This document shows, one piece after another, positions 1 through 11,548 of a stretch of DNA of 64,000 bases. Position numbers and translations under genes: made by a program. Position 1 is the stretch's first letter; each line of letters starts with the position of its first letter. The stretch comes from Polytrichum commune (Eukaryota; Streptophyta; Polytrichopsida; Polytrichales; Polytrichaceae): NCBI GenBank assembly GCA_950295325.1, contig OX485803.1, forward strand, positions 9,486,001-9,550,000, read 5' to 3'. A model generated the notes under the pieces. That model searched no databases. It was given only the letters and a program-made list of their open reading frames with translations, and was not told the origin of the DNA.

Positions 1-74
1 ATAAAAATCCTGGAGATTTAGAAGTCTGGCAAAAAGAAAAAACAAGAATTTCATGTATTTACTCAAACTCTCAA

Positions 75-670
75 TCCAATCATGTTCTGCATTAGAGTTA
101 TCTGTGAAGTTACTCAAAGAGAGACACAACCGTGGGTTTGATTTTTCTTTCAAATAACTTTCTATTAATAATAGCTCATTAGCTCGTCGTTTGGTGGACC
201 TTATTTTGAAAGTTGGGTGAAATTTTTTGGACTTGCTTTTGTCATTCTAGAAATTCTAAGAGAATTTTAGGATCTAAAATAAGAAATTTTCATGGGACCC
301 ACAACTTCAAATCATGGTTCCGCATATGCAAGGTTAGTTTGGCTCACCCACCCATCCTAGTAGGACAAACCAGAAAGTCAGTTCCTACTAGCCCAACACT
401 GCTCTTTGAGTATGTTGATTTAAGCATTCTGAATAATTGGGTGACTTTCATGCATAAGAAATTAGGATCTAAAATAGGGTTTACCCATGGACTTGCTACC
501 CTGAAATCCCATATTGACCAATGCAAGGCTAAATTGGCCCACCCCTCTTAGTATGACAAGCTATAAATATGGTCTTTAGAAGCTTGCCACCGTTTTTAAA
601 ACACGTTAATCTAAGCCTTAAGAAAAGCTTAATTGACTTTATGGATACGCTCCCAAACTCAAACTTTGAA
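75..670. repeat. Dispersed repeat R1, copy A (with internal duplication)
   Basis: This non-coding tract is recognisably related to 55,505-56,150. Shared blocks include the stretch around 75-140, the 'gaaagttg..gaaatt' block near 205-225, and the block ending in 'tatgacaagcta' near 550. Inside copy A about 190-200 bp is duplicated: 260-400 and 460-600 both run from 'aggatctaaaata' to 'gcaaggttag/gcaaggctaa' and a Lys/Ser-rich-looking tail without an open frame. The other copy has one unit only. Short open frames here carry no recognisable protein, so I treat it as repeat DNA of unknown class. Confidence 0.6.
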
Positions 671-748
671 CCCTACTCAATAGGATTTTGGTGCCAAGAT
701 AGGTGTTCTTGCCCCTTCCTTACATCGTATTATACCACCTCTCACTTA

Positions 749-1227
749 GGGGCGCTTCATACTATGGTTGAAGGTCTAGACGATTTCCACCAATCGTATT
801 GTAAGAAACCAAGAGTTTGGCCTCTTGACCCTTCACACTAAGGCCAAAGTCCAAAGGCCATTGCAATTCAAAATGGTTACTTTTTGAAGAAGGTGATAGA
901 CTCTCGAAGGAAGTTTGGGTCAGACATAATTGGAAACCCAAACAATGATTGAGAGGCCATTGGTCTTTTTTCATAATAAAATCAATCATTCACAAGATCT
1001 TGGCCGTTAGATTGGAGGGGTTGTTTTGGGCAAGGAATAAAGTGGGATGCTCCTTTGGGTTTGGACTTTGGGCTTGGCCTTTGGAGGCTTCACACTATGC
1101 CCAGCCAAAGGCTCCAATTACTATATTTTATTGGCTATTTTCAACCCATTTCTTTGGACTCTCAACAAAGTTTGGCCACTCAGTCCTACGGCCTCCCAAC
1201 TTCGACAACCATAGTGTGAAGCGGCCT
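749..1227. mobile_element. PIF/Harbinger-type MITE
   Basis: The left end GGGGCGCTTCATACTATGG and the reverse complement of the right end, AGGCCGCTTCACACTATGG, form terminal inverted repeats. They are flanked by TTA on both sides (746-748 and 1,228-1,230), the 3-bp duplication typical of PIF/Harbinger. A second, subterminal inverted pair ('ggccaaagtccaaaggcc' near 842 and its complement near 1,070) lies inside. There is no coding capacity. The ends resemble those of the autonomous element at 25,223-28,795, so mobilisation by that family is possible. Confidence 0.7.
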
Positions 1228-2004
1228 TTACTCCCTCCGTCCCAAAAATGATTGTCTATGTTTATAACCTTCGCGAGATTAAGGCCCGCTGACCATTGAC
1301 CGAGTAGTTGTAAGTATGACTCTTAAAATAGAAAACAACAACTACTCCAAAACGCCTCCAGAAGTTGCAATGTCAAAAGACTTCTTGATATAGAAAGTTT
1401 GGCATGAATATATTTGACTTTGAGCCTCATATTTCTAGCTGGGCAGATAAACCGGACAATCACTTTGGGACCCAAAAAATTCGGAAAGTAGGACAATCAT
1501 TTTGGGAGGGAGGAAGTTTTTTTTTAATTTTTTTTAATTTTTTTTAATTTTTTTTTTGGGTGGGGGGCACAAATTGAAAATTCGACGGAGGAAGTGCTTA
1601 CAAACACAAATAATTTCTTTGCTTTCCATTGAAAGTTTTTTGCATCTATAGTTGGTGTTCCTGCCGTGAGGTGAGCGCGAGGTGGAGTTGGGGTAGAGCA
1701 AGCAATGGTGGAGCCGCTTCCCTTGTTCTACGAGGTGTGGATCATGGAACACGTGCAGACGATGAGACATAATAAGATGCGCAACAAATGGGGGTGCCTC
1801 CTTCGCTCTCCAGTGGACCTCGTAAGTAGAGCTGCGAAGCCCCTGGCAAGAGAGTCTTTACACCCAACTCCTCCATAAATTTAAGGTTGAATTATTTCAC
1901 CAAAACATATTCCAGTCTTAAATCTAAGTACGATCGATCACAACGATGCTAAGTGCATGGACACTAATTCCGTTGCGGTTTCTGGTAGTCGAGGGAACTA
2001 GGGT
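1228..2004. other. Intergenic, no gene seen
   Basis: AT-rich DNA with a T-rich low-complexity run at 1,517-1,557 (T8-10 blocks separated by AA). I see no coding region, RNA gene or transposon end. Confidence 0.5.
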
Positions 2005-2743
2005 TTGCTGAGATGGGTTCATCCCCCCGCCCCCACTGTGTGCACAAATCCCAAAGCCATGGACGTTGCTCTTCGCAACATCATCATTCCACGCCTGAAT
2101 AGTGGAACAAGGCAACACTCATGGATAAAGAAAGAACAAGCTGGGGACTTCGAAGATCTCCTCTCTCTCTCTCTCTCTCTCTGCCTGAACTTTGAGCTGT
2201 CTACAACAGTTAGCTGGAAACGTGCAGCAGATGCACATGTGAAGGTGGTAGCATTGCGATGTGCTCTTTGGCAGTTTCAGCGAATCAAGGGAGAGGATCT
2301 TGGGTGGATAACCAACATCCAAACATTCATCAATGCTCGGTATGAAGAAACAATACAAGCCCTCCACATCGATCAAGTTTGTGGATGTGGCAAAAAGTAG
2401 GAGTTGCTGTGGGCACTGCTAGAGCATTTGTACAAGGGAGGATTCGTACAAGGTAGTGTGTGTCTTATTATTATTAACACACACCAATGGTTGCAAATGT
2501 CAGATGAATGCAAGGGAGTCAAAGGCAGCAGTTGCGAAGAAGGTGCCGAATGTTTTACACTTTTGCACATCGATTCTGAATTTTGGGTTCACATGTAGTA
2601 AAATAAGGCAGAGGCTATAGGGGAGGTAGATTATTGGCAGGAGTTCGGTGTTTATGAACACACTTCCAAAAAGGTGTACAAGATTCAGGATTTTATGTTG
2701 TCGGATTTTCTGAATGTGTTAGATCAATCAAAAGGTTTGTGAA
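2005..2743 (+). pseudogene. Possible decayed protein gene of unknown family
   Basis: One frame runs open from 2,005 to a TAG at 2,398-2,400, continues open for about 65 codons to another TAG near 2,597, and a shifted frame then reads on to about 2,743 with protein-like composition (for example DYWQEFGVYEHTSKKVYKIQ). A (CT)n tract at 2,159-2,182 reads as a Ser-Leu repeat and may be an insertion or intron remnant. I do not recognise the product. Chance open frames remain an alternative. Confidence 0.25.
2159..2182. repeat. (CT)n microsatellite
   Basis: About 12 consecutive CT dinucleotides. Confidence 0.95.
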
Positions 2744-3289
2744 TGAGTGGAGAGGAAGGAAGGACACCTTTAAGGTGTTGCAATTTTTCCTTGTTGGCTT
2801 GTGTACATGCTCATGTTGCACAAATGGCTCCCATGTTTCCTTCCAGCAATGCAGTATATTATTCGCAGCCAGTGCACTTGTTTTTGTGTTGGATACAAAT
2901 CATGTGAGTCATTTTGTGCTTTAGTTTTGACTTACAATTGGCTTCAATGGAACTTGACTTTGAAGTGACTTTAAGGAATAGGGTGGAAGACACTGGATGC
3001 AGAGTTCGGGAAGTTTTTGAAGCCTTAGTGGCTAATTGCCGGTAGCTGCTATGAAGGGTCGGATTTTTTCCAATTTACATCGGCAAGAGCCAGTCTTTTG
3101 TAAAATCAATCGGCCAATTGCCTATATTTTCATATTTTCATTGGCCAATATTCGATTAAATGGAATTTATATCGGCACTAATTGTTTAAAAAATGTATGA
3201 AAAGTTATTAGAAATCATTTCTTAGTACAAAATCTTGAATAAGTGAAAAGAAAGGCATGTTCAAAACTTTAAATTTGAAGAGTTAATAT

Positions 3290-3339
3290 CCTTGGCAGGA
3301 ATTGAACCTAGCAATGCCTTCACCGCTTGAAGGCCAAGG
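3290..3339 (-). ncRNA. tRNA-like 50-nt fold in hAT copy 1
   Basis: Read on the minus strand, CCTTGGC at one end pairs perfectly with GCCAAGG at the other (7-bp acceptor-like stem). CCTTC/GAAGG forms a D-arm-like stem, and AGGTTCAATTCCT resembles a T arm with a B-box-like GGTTCAATTCC. The anticodon arm is missing. The same fold is kept at 23,564-23,613. It lies just downstream of the transposase stop codon. This is a structural observation; transcription is not shown. Confidence 0.4.
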
Positions 3340-3410
3340 GTCCCCCAATGCTTCATAGAAGCAATTGGATTTGGTCATGGAAAGGCTGCATAATTCAAAA
3401 AGTTTAAGGT

Positions 3411-3590
3411 TTAGGGTACTTCCTCAAGTGCATCATCAGATGCTCCAGACACATAGCGCTATGGATTGCTATACAAATAGTGAAACTTAGCAGCATCCTT
3501 CCAAAGATCTAGAGCACTTGTTAGAATGTCATCAAAATCATTGTCTGGGCCTTCTATAGCAACACGCATCATGCTTTCTAAGTTAGATGT
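3411..3590 (-). pseudogene. hAT transposase C-terminal remnant
   Basis: Minus-strand translation gives MMRVAIEGPDNDFDDIL followed by a Leu/Trp/Lys-rich stretch, an internal TAG near 3,465, and a short tail ending ALEEVP and TAA at 3,411-3,413. The MRxxIEGP motif and following acidic helix match the end of the dimerisation region in ZNF862-like hAT transposases. Copy 2 ends with the same ALEEVP tail. The in-frame stop and lack of upstream domains make it a remnant. Confidence 0.55.
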
Positions 3591-3994
3591 AGACACGGGT
3601 ATCGGCTAGTATTTGAAATTTGAATACTTCTTCCGGTTGAAATCCAGTAACTCACAAGAAGAATCGGCTACATTTCCGGGACATTTTCTGGTTCATCGGC
3701 TAATTGCCGGAGGATTGAAATTACAGTCGGATTGCCATCCGATGGTTGGAAATTTGGACCGGCCATGAGGGGAAATCCATCGGCTGATAATGAACTAGCC
3801 GTCGGTTCTCCCCGATCATAGACTGGATGCCCTTACCCTAAGCTTTGAAACCCAAAGAACTCCTCTTTGTGGGTGTATTTTGCAGGTTTATTACTTGGTT
3901 TAGTAAAGGCAAACTGAGGCAATTTTGAATGTATGTCGCTGAACAACAATTGTATATGAATGCATGTTTATTTATAGTCATGATATCATAGGAG

Positions 3995-4345
3995 TTATTT
4001 AATGAGATAAATTTTCTTTGGGCAACAATAAGATTCTCTATTCTCATGCGAAAACACTTCATGTGATGCATCCTCCTCAAAGATTGGTGAAGGGGGAGGT
4101 TGTACCTTGGCATTGGTTGTATATGACTGAAGAAGTGACACATGAAAGACATCATGAATCTTAAATATGTTTGGCAATTGCACATGATATGCCATGACCC
4201 CTATCCTCTTGGTTATCTGAAATGTGCCAATCAACCGTGGTATCAACTTTCTAGCACCTAGGACCTTCAACTTAATGTTGGCAGTTTTAACAATCACTTG
4301 TTGGTCCACTTCATAAGAAACTTCTTGTCTTTTTAATCAGCAAAA
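3995..4345 (-). pseudogene. Ty3/gypsy polyprotein fragment (integrase C-terminus)
   Basis: Minus-strand translation reads EVSYEVDQQVIVKT, then KLIPRLIGTFQI, RIGVMAYHVQLP and IHDVFHVSLLQSY. This order matches the post-integrase segment of Ty3/gypsy retrotransposons (V(G)D.V.. / KL.PR..GPF.I / IG.VAY.L.LP / IH.VFHVSLLK). No reverse transcriptase, protease or long terminal repeats are visible nearby, so it is an isolated old fragment of about 110 codons. Confidence 0.75.
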
Positions 4346-5767
4346 TATTTTTATTTCTATTGTGTAACAATTCAATGTCTCTTGGCTTGGCTAATTACAT
4401 TAGACATATGCTCAGAAAAATTCTTTGCAACAAAGACTTAACACATGTTGATTCACTGATTGGTGCCATGGGATGTTGCCATGTGTTTGAGATAAACAAA
4501 GTATTGCAACCACACTCTTGCCAAAAGTCAACATATGCAAATTCTACCATATAGCAAGAAATTCATCCTAATCATCATGCATTGATTTACATAATGTTGC
4601 AATATGTCCTCAATGATGCAATTTACATGTTCCGTTTGCCCGAATAGTCTATAGTGTGGGGGATAGGAGGTCAGAAAAGTACCTTGTGTTAGAAGGTGTT
4701 TTAGTGGTTGAGTGGGCGGTGAGTGGTTTTTATGGTTAAGGCAGGGGTCAAAAATATTTGCTAGATGTGTGTAATGTGGTTTTAATTTGGTTGTATTTGG
4801 TAGGAAGCATTTTTTTTTTGTCTTTGGTGAAATTCTTTAGGGAATCCACACAATATCATAGGGTGTATACCTCTGCTTAGTAGGACGAGACTTTGCCCAT
4901 CTATAATATAATTGGTCTCTTTGATGTATGTGGGGTGTTTGTGTTGTGGGTGGGTTAGGACGTGATGGGTTATGAACCCTAGGGAGGATACATAATGATG
5001 ACAATTGTGGTTGGATAGTGGTATGGTATGGAAGTGTAGTGATGAGTGTGTCGTATTTTGATTGGTAGGGTGCTTTAGGTGTGAGAGTATTGTGATAGGT
5101 GGTGGGGGGGTATTATTCATGTTGTTGGCTTGTTGTGGAGATTGAGTTTCATGGGGGTTGGTGGCCGTACATATTATGATTATGAAGGGTATAAGTTTGG
5201 CAATTTGGTTTGGGATTACTTTTTGGTTTGCTAGGAGGGGCTCTTGAGGTAGTGGTGGAGGGTTTTGGTGATATTTTGTTTAAATGTTGTTTGTTTAGTA
5301 GGACACATTGTGGAATGATTGCTACGATCCATAAGAACAACATGGGCGCTTTATTCATGATAAAGTAAAGGGAACAAAATGCAAGCAATATAAGCCATTG
5401 GTGGTGTTCTAATTGGGAGCTATTCATTGAAGCCGATGTAGTCTTGGTTTTGTTGATGTGCATGTGCAAGTGCAGTGGGGAAGTCCGGTGGTGCCACTAG
5501 GGGTAGTGGAAGGGTTGTTTGGTGGGGGCTGAGCAGAACCGGAGGGAGTTGGTGTGTGCTTGTTGATGTGGGGAGATGTCCCCATACCACGTCTGGATGA
5601 TCGTTTGGGAAGAGCTTTTGAGTAACTTGTGGGAATGCTCTACTCAAGGTGTGGAATTCAATGACTTTAGCTAGTGGTTTTTACTCCAAACTCAATATCA
5701 AACACCATTGAGAGTAACTAAGTATTCAATTATGATATCAACAAGCATGAAGTTCCAATAACCATAA
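4346..5767. other. Intergenic, no gene seen
   Basis: AT-rich DNA. A strand-biased GT-rich stretch (4,640-5,640) produces several minus-strand open frames rich in His, Pro, Asn and Thr. These are compositional and resemble no protein family I know. Confidence 0.5.
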
Positions 5768-6013
5768 CTAATGGCCACTTCACACACAAGCCAAGGGCCA
5801 TGACCATGTGATTGTGAGGGCCCTCGATTCTCATCTAAAGGTCATATTGCTAACATGGTATGCCATGTACGGATCCATATAGATTTCTCATCCATGATAA
5901 AAAAATAATTTTGGTGTGAAGTGAAGTTGGATAGTCTCAACCTTTTTGACCAATGCGAGATCTTAGAATGGAGTAATCATGGGCCTTTGGTCTCATGTGT
6001 GAATTGACCTTTA
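5768..6013. mobile_element. Divergent family-A MITE remnant
   Basis: The left end (GGCCACTTCACACACAAGCC) and the right end (complement of GGTCAATTCACACATGAGAC) are degenerate versions of the family-A termini seen at 19,407, 20,909 and 31,380. TAA/TTA lies at both flanks. The interior keeps the 'catccatgtag..cat' blocks of the right arm in decayed form. Confidence 0.45.
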
Positions 6014-6273
6014 AATCATGAGAGGTCCGATCTTCAATCTAATGTTGATGATACTTCACCATAGATTTGGCTAATGCAAAACAAGTTTTGTTATGTAAAT
6101 CTAATCAGTATAGGATGGAAGACCATAAAAATGAACCAAACAACACCCACATACCTTAACTTACTATGTTACAAATGACATAAGGGTACCTGAAACGTAC
6201 CTATTGCCTTGTATGCAATAATTCTCACATGCTAACTACTAGACCATATATCATGCGTAGCCATACCCACACT

Positions 6274-7379
6274 CAGTGCTCAAAATTGAAGTCTTCAGTG
6301 CCCTTCAAATGGGTTTTGGGACTTCAAAAAATACCTCAAGGAAAACAACCCTTCAAAACATAATCCTCATGTCTAAGTGCTCCCTTCACTTGAAGTGCTG
6401 GATAAATAGTACCCTTCAAGTATTGTTCATCATCTCAAGTAGCCGTTTAATTCCGGCTGTCTAACTTTGGGCTCCAGATCTCATATCCAGATGGGAATTA
6501 GTCCAGATGGGAATTGTATGTTGATAGGTTTGGTTGTGAGAAAGTGCATACTTTGCACTATGACTCTATGCCCGGGTGTGATGTAGGGGGCTCGTTGGAG
6601 GATTGCATCACCCTTGGTAGACTATACGTCCAAAAGGTTATTGACTCACTAAATGATCGCTTCCCCGGCTTGCCCATTTTTAATGCGGCCATGCTTTTCA
6701 GTCCAAAACACTATCCCATGGATGCATTGGATCGAGGCACTTTAACTGAGCAATGGTTGAACCGGTTGGTGACACATTTCAAGTGGAGCTTTGTTCTTGT
6801 TGATCAAGCCAATGCGGAGTTGCTCGAATTTGTGGAGATGTTATCTTCAACTTGTCGACACCGAAGTATGCATGAAGATTGGGTTTTTTGTAGCCGTGAC
6901 CGAGAGTTTAAGATCAATTGGCCAACCCTAATGTCGCTATGGCAAGCCATACTTGTGATCCCTACTAGCACTGTTGTTTGTGAGCGTGGTTTTTCAAAGC
7001 AGAATTGGGTTAAGAGCGAAAGGAGAACATGCCTAAACCTTGACACACTTGATGCATTGATGAGGGTTAGCCTAAATAGTTTGGGAGTTGAATTTATGGA
7101 TTGGAATGGCATTTTTGACACCTGGAAAACCGCTACAGTAACCAACAAGCGTAGGGCATTGTCACTTCAAGAGGTGGAGTTAGATAGTTGATTCTCCATT
7201 ATTTCATTGTACTAGAAGCATGTATCATGCAAATCATGCATAATTTTAATATAAGTTTTATATTTCTTTGAAAATTTTCCATTGACGTCCTAGATTTAGA
7301 TATGCCCTTCAATTGCAATGCTGAAATTTCAGAGCCCTTCAAAATGAAATTCATATGAGGGCTTCAATTTTGAGCACTG
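6274..7379 (+). mobile_element. hAT transposon derivative with intact 8-bp TSD
   Basis: The terminal inverted repeats CAGTGCTCAAAATTGAAG (left) and their complement (right) are flanked by a perfect 8-bp target duplication, CCCACACT (6,266-6,273 and 7,380-7,387). Motif CCCTTCAA recurs several times near both ends, as expected for subterminal transposase-binding repeats. At 1,106 bp it is far shorter than an autonomous hAT element and encodes only the end of the transposase. The perfect duplication suggests a fairly recent insertion. Confidence 0.9.
6514..7191 (+). pseudogene. hAT transposase, C-terminal part only (open frame)
   Basis: An open frame of 225 codons runs from an internal ATG to TAG. 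Residues 40-75 (VQKVIDSLNDRFPGLPIF) and 135-195 (INWPTLMSLWQAILVIP, then CERGFSKQNWVKSERR and LDALMRVSLNSL) match the C-terminal dimerisation region of hAT transposases of the ZNF862-like group. The BED zinc finger and the catalytic core upstream are missing, deleted with the element interior. No stop or frameshift interrupts the remaining part. It cannot be an active transposase alone; a shortened dimerisation partner is conceivable but unproven. Confidence 0.8.
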
Positions 7380-7387
7380 CCCACACT

Positions 7388-7873
7388 TATTGGTGGGCAT
7401 AGCCGATGGGTGGCTCCCACCATTATGGGGCACTTTTTCATCACTTTTAGCTAGTGATTGGAATGTAACATTATTGGATTTTGAACGATGGTTGGTAAAA
7501 GCGAATGAAAAAGTGCCCCATACCAAGGGGAGCAGTACATTGGATATGGCCACCAAGTAGTGTGGGCATGACATGAAACACAAAAATTTGTACACGAGGA
7601 CCCCTCTTTTTGCACCATGACTATCTGGTATCATAGGCAATTTTTCTAAACACCATATGTAATCTAGACCTAAAATAAAATTATCATCCCTATATGTGTC
7701 TATAAACCCTAATTTACAGTAGGCTCCTGGACTAGCGAGACCCCACACAAAACTAGGTGGGCAGGTGTCGAACATGATTGAGTTGGGTTCCACCTACCTA
7801 CGGAACCCCTAAAGTGCGGCCTCTAAAAAGTGGAGGGACAACCATATAGTGCCAAGATATTTGACAAGAGAAG
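7388..7873. other. Intergenic, no gene seen
   Basis: No feature recognised. Minus-strand open frames here match no family I know. Confidence 0.4.
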
Positions 7874-8251
7874 TGCACTAAACATGGTATTTGGTGTCAT
7901 ATGGTATTTTATGTCACTATGGTAACTTTTCGGATGACACTTTTTATGAATAAGGTGAACAAATATTGTCATGGATGATGGATGAGTTCATCCATTGGCC
8001 AAAACCTTACTTTCTCTATCAGCAACTTGTGATGAAATAATGCCATGGATGATTTGAAATTTGGATGCAAAATCACTTGATAAGTGATAGTATTTGCAAT
8101 ACTGTAAATCTATGATCCCCCAAAAACTTTACAAGGAATGCCAAATAATGTTGGGTTAACATTTAGTGTTGGTGACACTACACATGGTTTACAATTAGTG
8201 CTGAGCAAGACAATTAGAATTGGTGACACTGAATATCATATTTAGTGTAGC
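7874..8251 (+). mobile_element. Family-E MITE (CTACACTAAAT ends)
   Basis: The left end GCACTAAACATGGTATTTGG and the right end, whose complement is GCTACACTAAATATGATATT, are imperfect inverted repeats. The interior (about 7,975-8,160) is clearly related to 20,700-20,905 and, inverted, to 22,960-23,225. It has no coding capacity. The CACTA-like end sequence suggests, but does not prove, the CACTA superfamily; no clear target duplication is visible. Confidence 0.6.
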
Positions 8252-8735
8252 TTTGTGATTACTATGTTAGGGGTGCTGGAAATGGCATCAATGGTAGGGG
8301 GGGCTCCCCCTCGGCAGGATGGACTAACATCACATCTAGAGCAAACACAATTTTACAGGAAGGTAGAAAGTAATGTTGTGTTTATAGGCCATATTCATTG
8401 GACACCATCATAACTGGTGAGTGAGAGAGAGAGAGAGGGAGCTGACCTCCTCCCCCATTCTTATAGGTTTGTGGTCGATTTATATCCAATAGCTTGAATT
8501 GGACTAATTTAAGGTCATTGAACTTAATCTTGTGTCAAAAAACCAAGGATAAGTTAATTATGATGCATATTATTTATGGGGTTTTATGTTGGCTGAACGA
8601 GGAGTACGTTTGTACGAGACAATTCTTTTCTCTTGTCATTACTATTGCAAAAGGGGAGTGGGTGAGGTACACCTAAGTAAGGTATTCTAGTCAATTGTGA
8701 CGCATAAATGCTCTCGTCAGGGACAAAAAGCGGAA

Positions 8736-10010
8736 GTTATGGATGAAACGTTCTCATTGCATATAGGAAAACATGTGGGGAGTTATTGAGAGGGCTCTCC
8801 ATTTGAATGAACATTGTGTGATGGACTACAATATTGGCCAAAAAATAAAATAGTGGATGATGAGTTGTGAGGCATCCACGTACTAAAATTGTTTCTTGGG
8901 TATAATTGTTCTGTTCATTGGACACGATTCGGAGGTTTGGATGTAATAATCCACATAGAGTCCTCAATAATAGAGGCATTGTTGGAAGTGCTCTCCACTT
9001 GAGTGAACAAGTGATGGACTAAATGACCATCAAGAGGAGAGTGTATGACGTAGTAGGTGAGGCCCTCACCTCAGGGCATTTTGCGTAATAAGGGCATGCT
9101 CAAGCCATAAAGAATGCCCCCCCAAGCCTCAATATTGAGTTATGTGTTATTCAATGAATAGCAAATTGGCAATTATACGTGGTAAGGCGCCCTTACCTAA
9201 CAAAGAGAAAAATGCCATTTTGGGGTCTTTACAAGCTACGAGACATCCGCCTCTTGAAGTTATTTGTGTAGACCACCACCGATCTACTCATGACCAAATT
9301 ATTAATGTTATGGGCGAAGTGCTCCATATGTGGATGGGAAACACACATAGGGGGAGTTGCGGGGAGTGCTACCCACTTGGATGAACGATTGGTGATAGAC
9401 TGCAAAAATGGCAAGGGTAGATTGTATGATGAATTGTGAGAAATCCACCTCCTCAGGTCGTTTAGGTTTTCCATCATTGATTTGCTCGTGAAAAACCACA
9501 TATTATACATGGAATGCTCTTTACATGGATAGAATAACTCATGATAATTGGAGGAAATGCTCTAGACCTCAAATGAGAGATGTGAACCGGAGAGAGGAGA
9601 GTGTATGACGACTTGCAAGTCATCCACCTCCCCGAGTTGTTTAGGAGGTAGTCCATCCCCGACTTGCTCACGAGTGGAAATTGCAAGTTATGGATGAAAA
9701 TGCTTTATCCATGGATAGAAAAGTGTTGGACAACTACAGGACATGCTCTCCACTTGGGATAAGCGATGTCAAAAGAGAAAGAAAAGAAAAAAATGTAATA
9801 ATAAAAACACAAAAGAATCGAGTTGTGAGATATCATCCACGTCCTCAAGTTGTTTAGGGAGCCCATCACTGATTTGCTCATGACCGGAAACCAAAGACCA
9901 TGGATGAAATGCTCTTCCCATGGATAGAAAAGCACAGGGGAGCTGCAGGAATCTCTCCAACTTGGGACGAGCAATGTGAAAAGAGAAAGGAAGAAAGTTA
10001 CAAATCAGTA
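8736..10010. repeat. Divergent tandem repeat, unit about 190-210 bp
   Basis: Five to six related units each run from 'ggatgaaatgctct..catggatagaa' through 'gctctccacttgg..gatgtg' and 'gttgtgag..catccac..cctc..gttgttta' to 'gatttgctca'. The best preserved boundaries are near 9,308, 9,505, 9,691 and 9,901. Units have diverged by substitutions and small insertions. No coding role is apparent. Confidence 0.6.
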
Positions 10011-10351
10011 GAAAACAAAAACAAACGGACAAGAAGAGCGACGTATCATCATTGTGTGCATGATACTTACTTATTACTTACCCTGAAGGCCTCGTTGAAG
10101 CTTGGTCTTGTCATGTGTTGCTGCTCACTGCATACCTCTCATCTGCCATCGCTCGTCAACATCGCCTCATTCCCGTTCGATCATCTTCATGCGCCAGGTA
10201 CACAAAACCATGATGGGATTCTTTCCTCCTTTCCGCATTTCTGCTTCTTTTTATTTTATTTTATTTATCTCTGTAGCCGCCCTGTGTTAGCTAACTTTGC
10301 TTTTCCCCAGTACACATTTCTCCCATCCCGTGTGTGTGTGTGAGCGTGTCT

Positions 10352-10352
<1 letters not shown>

Positions 10353-10389
<37 letters not shown>
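10353..10389. repeat. (GA)n microsatellite
   Basis: About 18 consecutive GA dinucleotides, preceded by a short (GT)n run. Confidence 0.95.
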
Positions 10390-10392
<3 letters not shown>

Positions 10393-11516
10393 ATTAGGTG
10401 AAGGGTTGTGTAATTTGAGCTTTTAGGCCATCGTGGTTATGGTACAGTTGTTGGCACATAGGAGTGGGAGACTCGAGTGTGGGTAGATCATTGTGAGAAT
10501 TTTGAGTTGTGTTTGTGTGTAATGGTGTAGTCATCTGAGAGGAGACGCAGCGAGGTATGTGCTGAACGGCGACCCAGTACTGAGTTGGTGGGGTTGTGAG
10601 ATTCTACTGACAAGGTATGTGCCTTCCCGGGACGTCGGTCGGGCTCTCAATTTCACTTACTTTTCTTCAAAGTATGAGTGCATGTTACCTGGGGTCGGAG
10701 ATTGAGTTGATGTGTCCTCGGGTGGAATGAATGCAAGGCACTTCACCTCAATTACTGAAGCTGGCAAGGCCATCCATTGTGTTGGGTATGCTCAAAAGTG
10801 AGAGTTTTGATCTGAAAATTCGATTTCATGGTTGAGTCATGGTCAACCTGCCGGCTTCTCCGTTCACCAGCTACTTTACACAGTTGAGCTCCGTTGTTGT
10901 TGCTAGCTCTACATTTCTGGTCTAGTGTATTAATTCCGTTTGTGTATTACAGCCAATTGTTTTTGCACGTGGTGCTCGTGTTTAATATAACAATAACCAT
11001 GAGGCGGGTTATCTTAAGAAATATCTGCAGTAAAAAGAGCTCCTCTGAGGATATAATTTTGCGATTTTTTGATGCACTTTCGATCCAACTTAATGGCCCC
11101 TTGAAACCTCTGAAGAAACCCCACCTTTTAAGAAACTGTTAGATGTATAGCATCTGTGAAGTTCTTTCGACAGGGCTTGCTTTTCTATTGTTAAAAAAAA
11201 CAAGTTTCATGGAATCTCGTCGAGTAATCTCAGGACTTGTGGAATAGTAGAACAATTTACTACACCTTTTAAAATATTAAAAAAGTGCGTTGTACTCTTG
11301 GAGTCTAGAGAGGCATGCACCGAGGAGCAAGCGAGGGTTTGATGTGTGCAGCGAGGGTTTGGTGGAAGAGAGTAACTTATTTAGTTGTGTAAAATAGTGA
11401 TGGTCTCGGAATGTGGGTCATGTCGATGAACAAGGTGTCCCGATGAGAGTGAGGAAAGCTTACAAGTGACATGAGATACTGGTGAAGCTAATAGGTCCGT
11501 TTGCTTGCTTGCAGGT

Positions 11517-11548
11517 AGGGAAGGAAGGAAGGAAGGAAGGAAGGAAGG
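11517..11548. repeat. (GGAA)n microsatellite
   Basis: Seven to eight consecutive GGAA tetranucleotides upstream of the AP2-like gene. Confidence 0.95.

Larger units (their letters stand above)
3000..3821 (-). mobile_element. hAT-type element, copy 1 (decayed)
   Basis: The element is bounded by the perfect 8-bp direct repeat ACTGGATG (2,992-2,999 and 3,822-3,829), the duplication length of hAT transposons. It starts CAGAGTTCGGG and ends CCCCGATCATAG. It is the reverse complement of the element at 23,244-23,906 over nearly its whole length, but keeps about 150 bp (around 3,465-3,615) that the other copy has lost. On the minus strand it carries a transposase C-terminal remnant and a tRNA-like fold, listed separately. 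It is not autonomous. Confidence 0.75.

Noticed and set aside
3000-3821. Mutator-like element with 9-bp duplication
   Set aside because: A 9-bp reading is possible here, but an 8-bp duplication fits both copies, gives CAG-type ends, and agrees with the hAT transposase remnant.
4782-5647. Three minus-strand open frames rich in His, Pro and Thr
   Set aside because: Product of a GT-biased strand; no motif, no shared frame and no splice logic.
7329-7793. 154-codon minus-strand open frame
   Set aside because: It crosses the right end and target duplication of the hAT element, so it cannot be an old gene, and it has no family resemblance.
9900-10343. 147-codon open frame upstream of the AP2-like gene
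   Set aside because: Begins inside the tandem-repeat array and runs into the (GT)n/(GA)n region; composition does not look coding.
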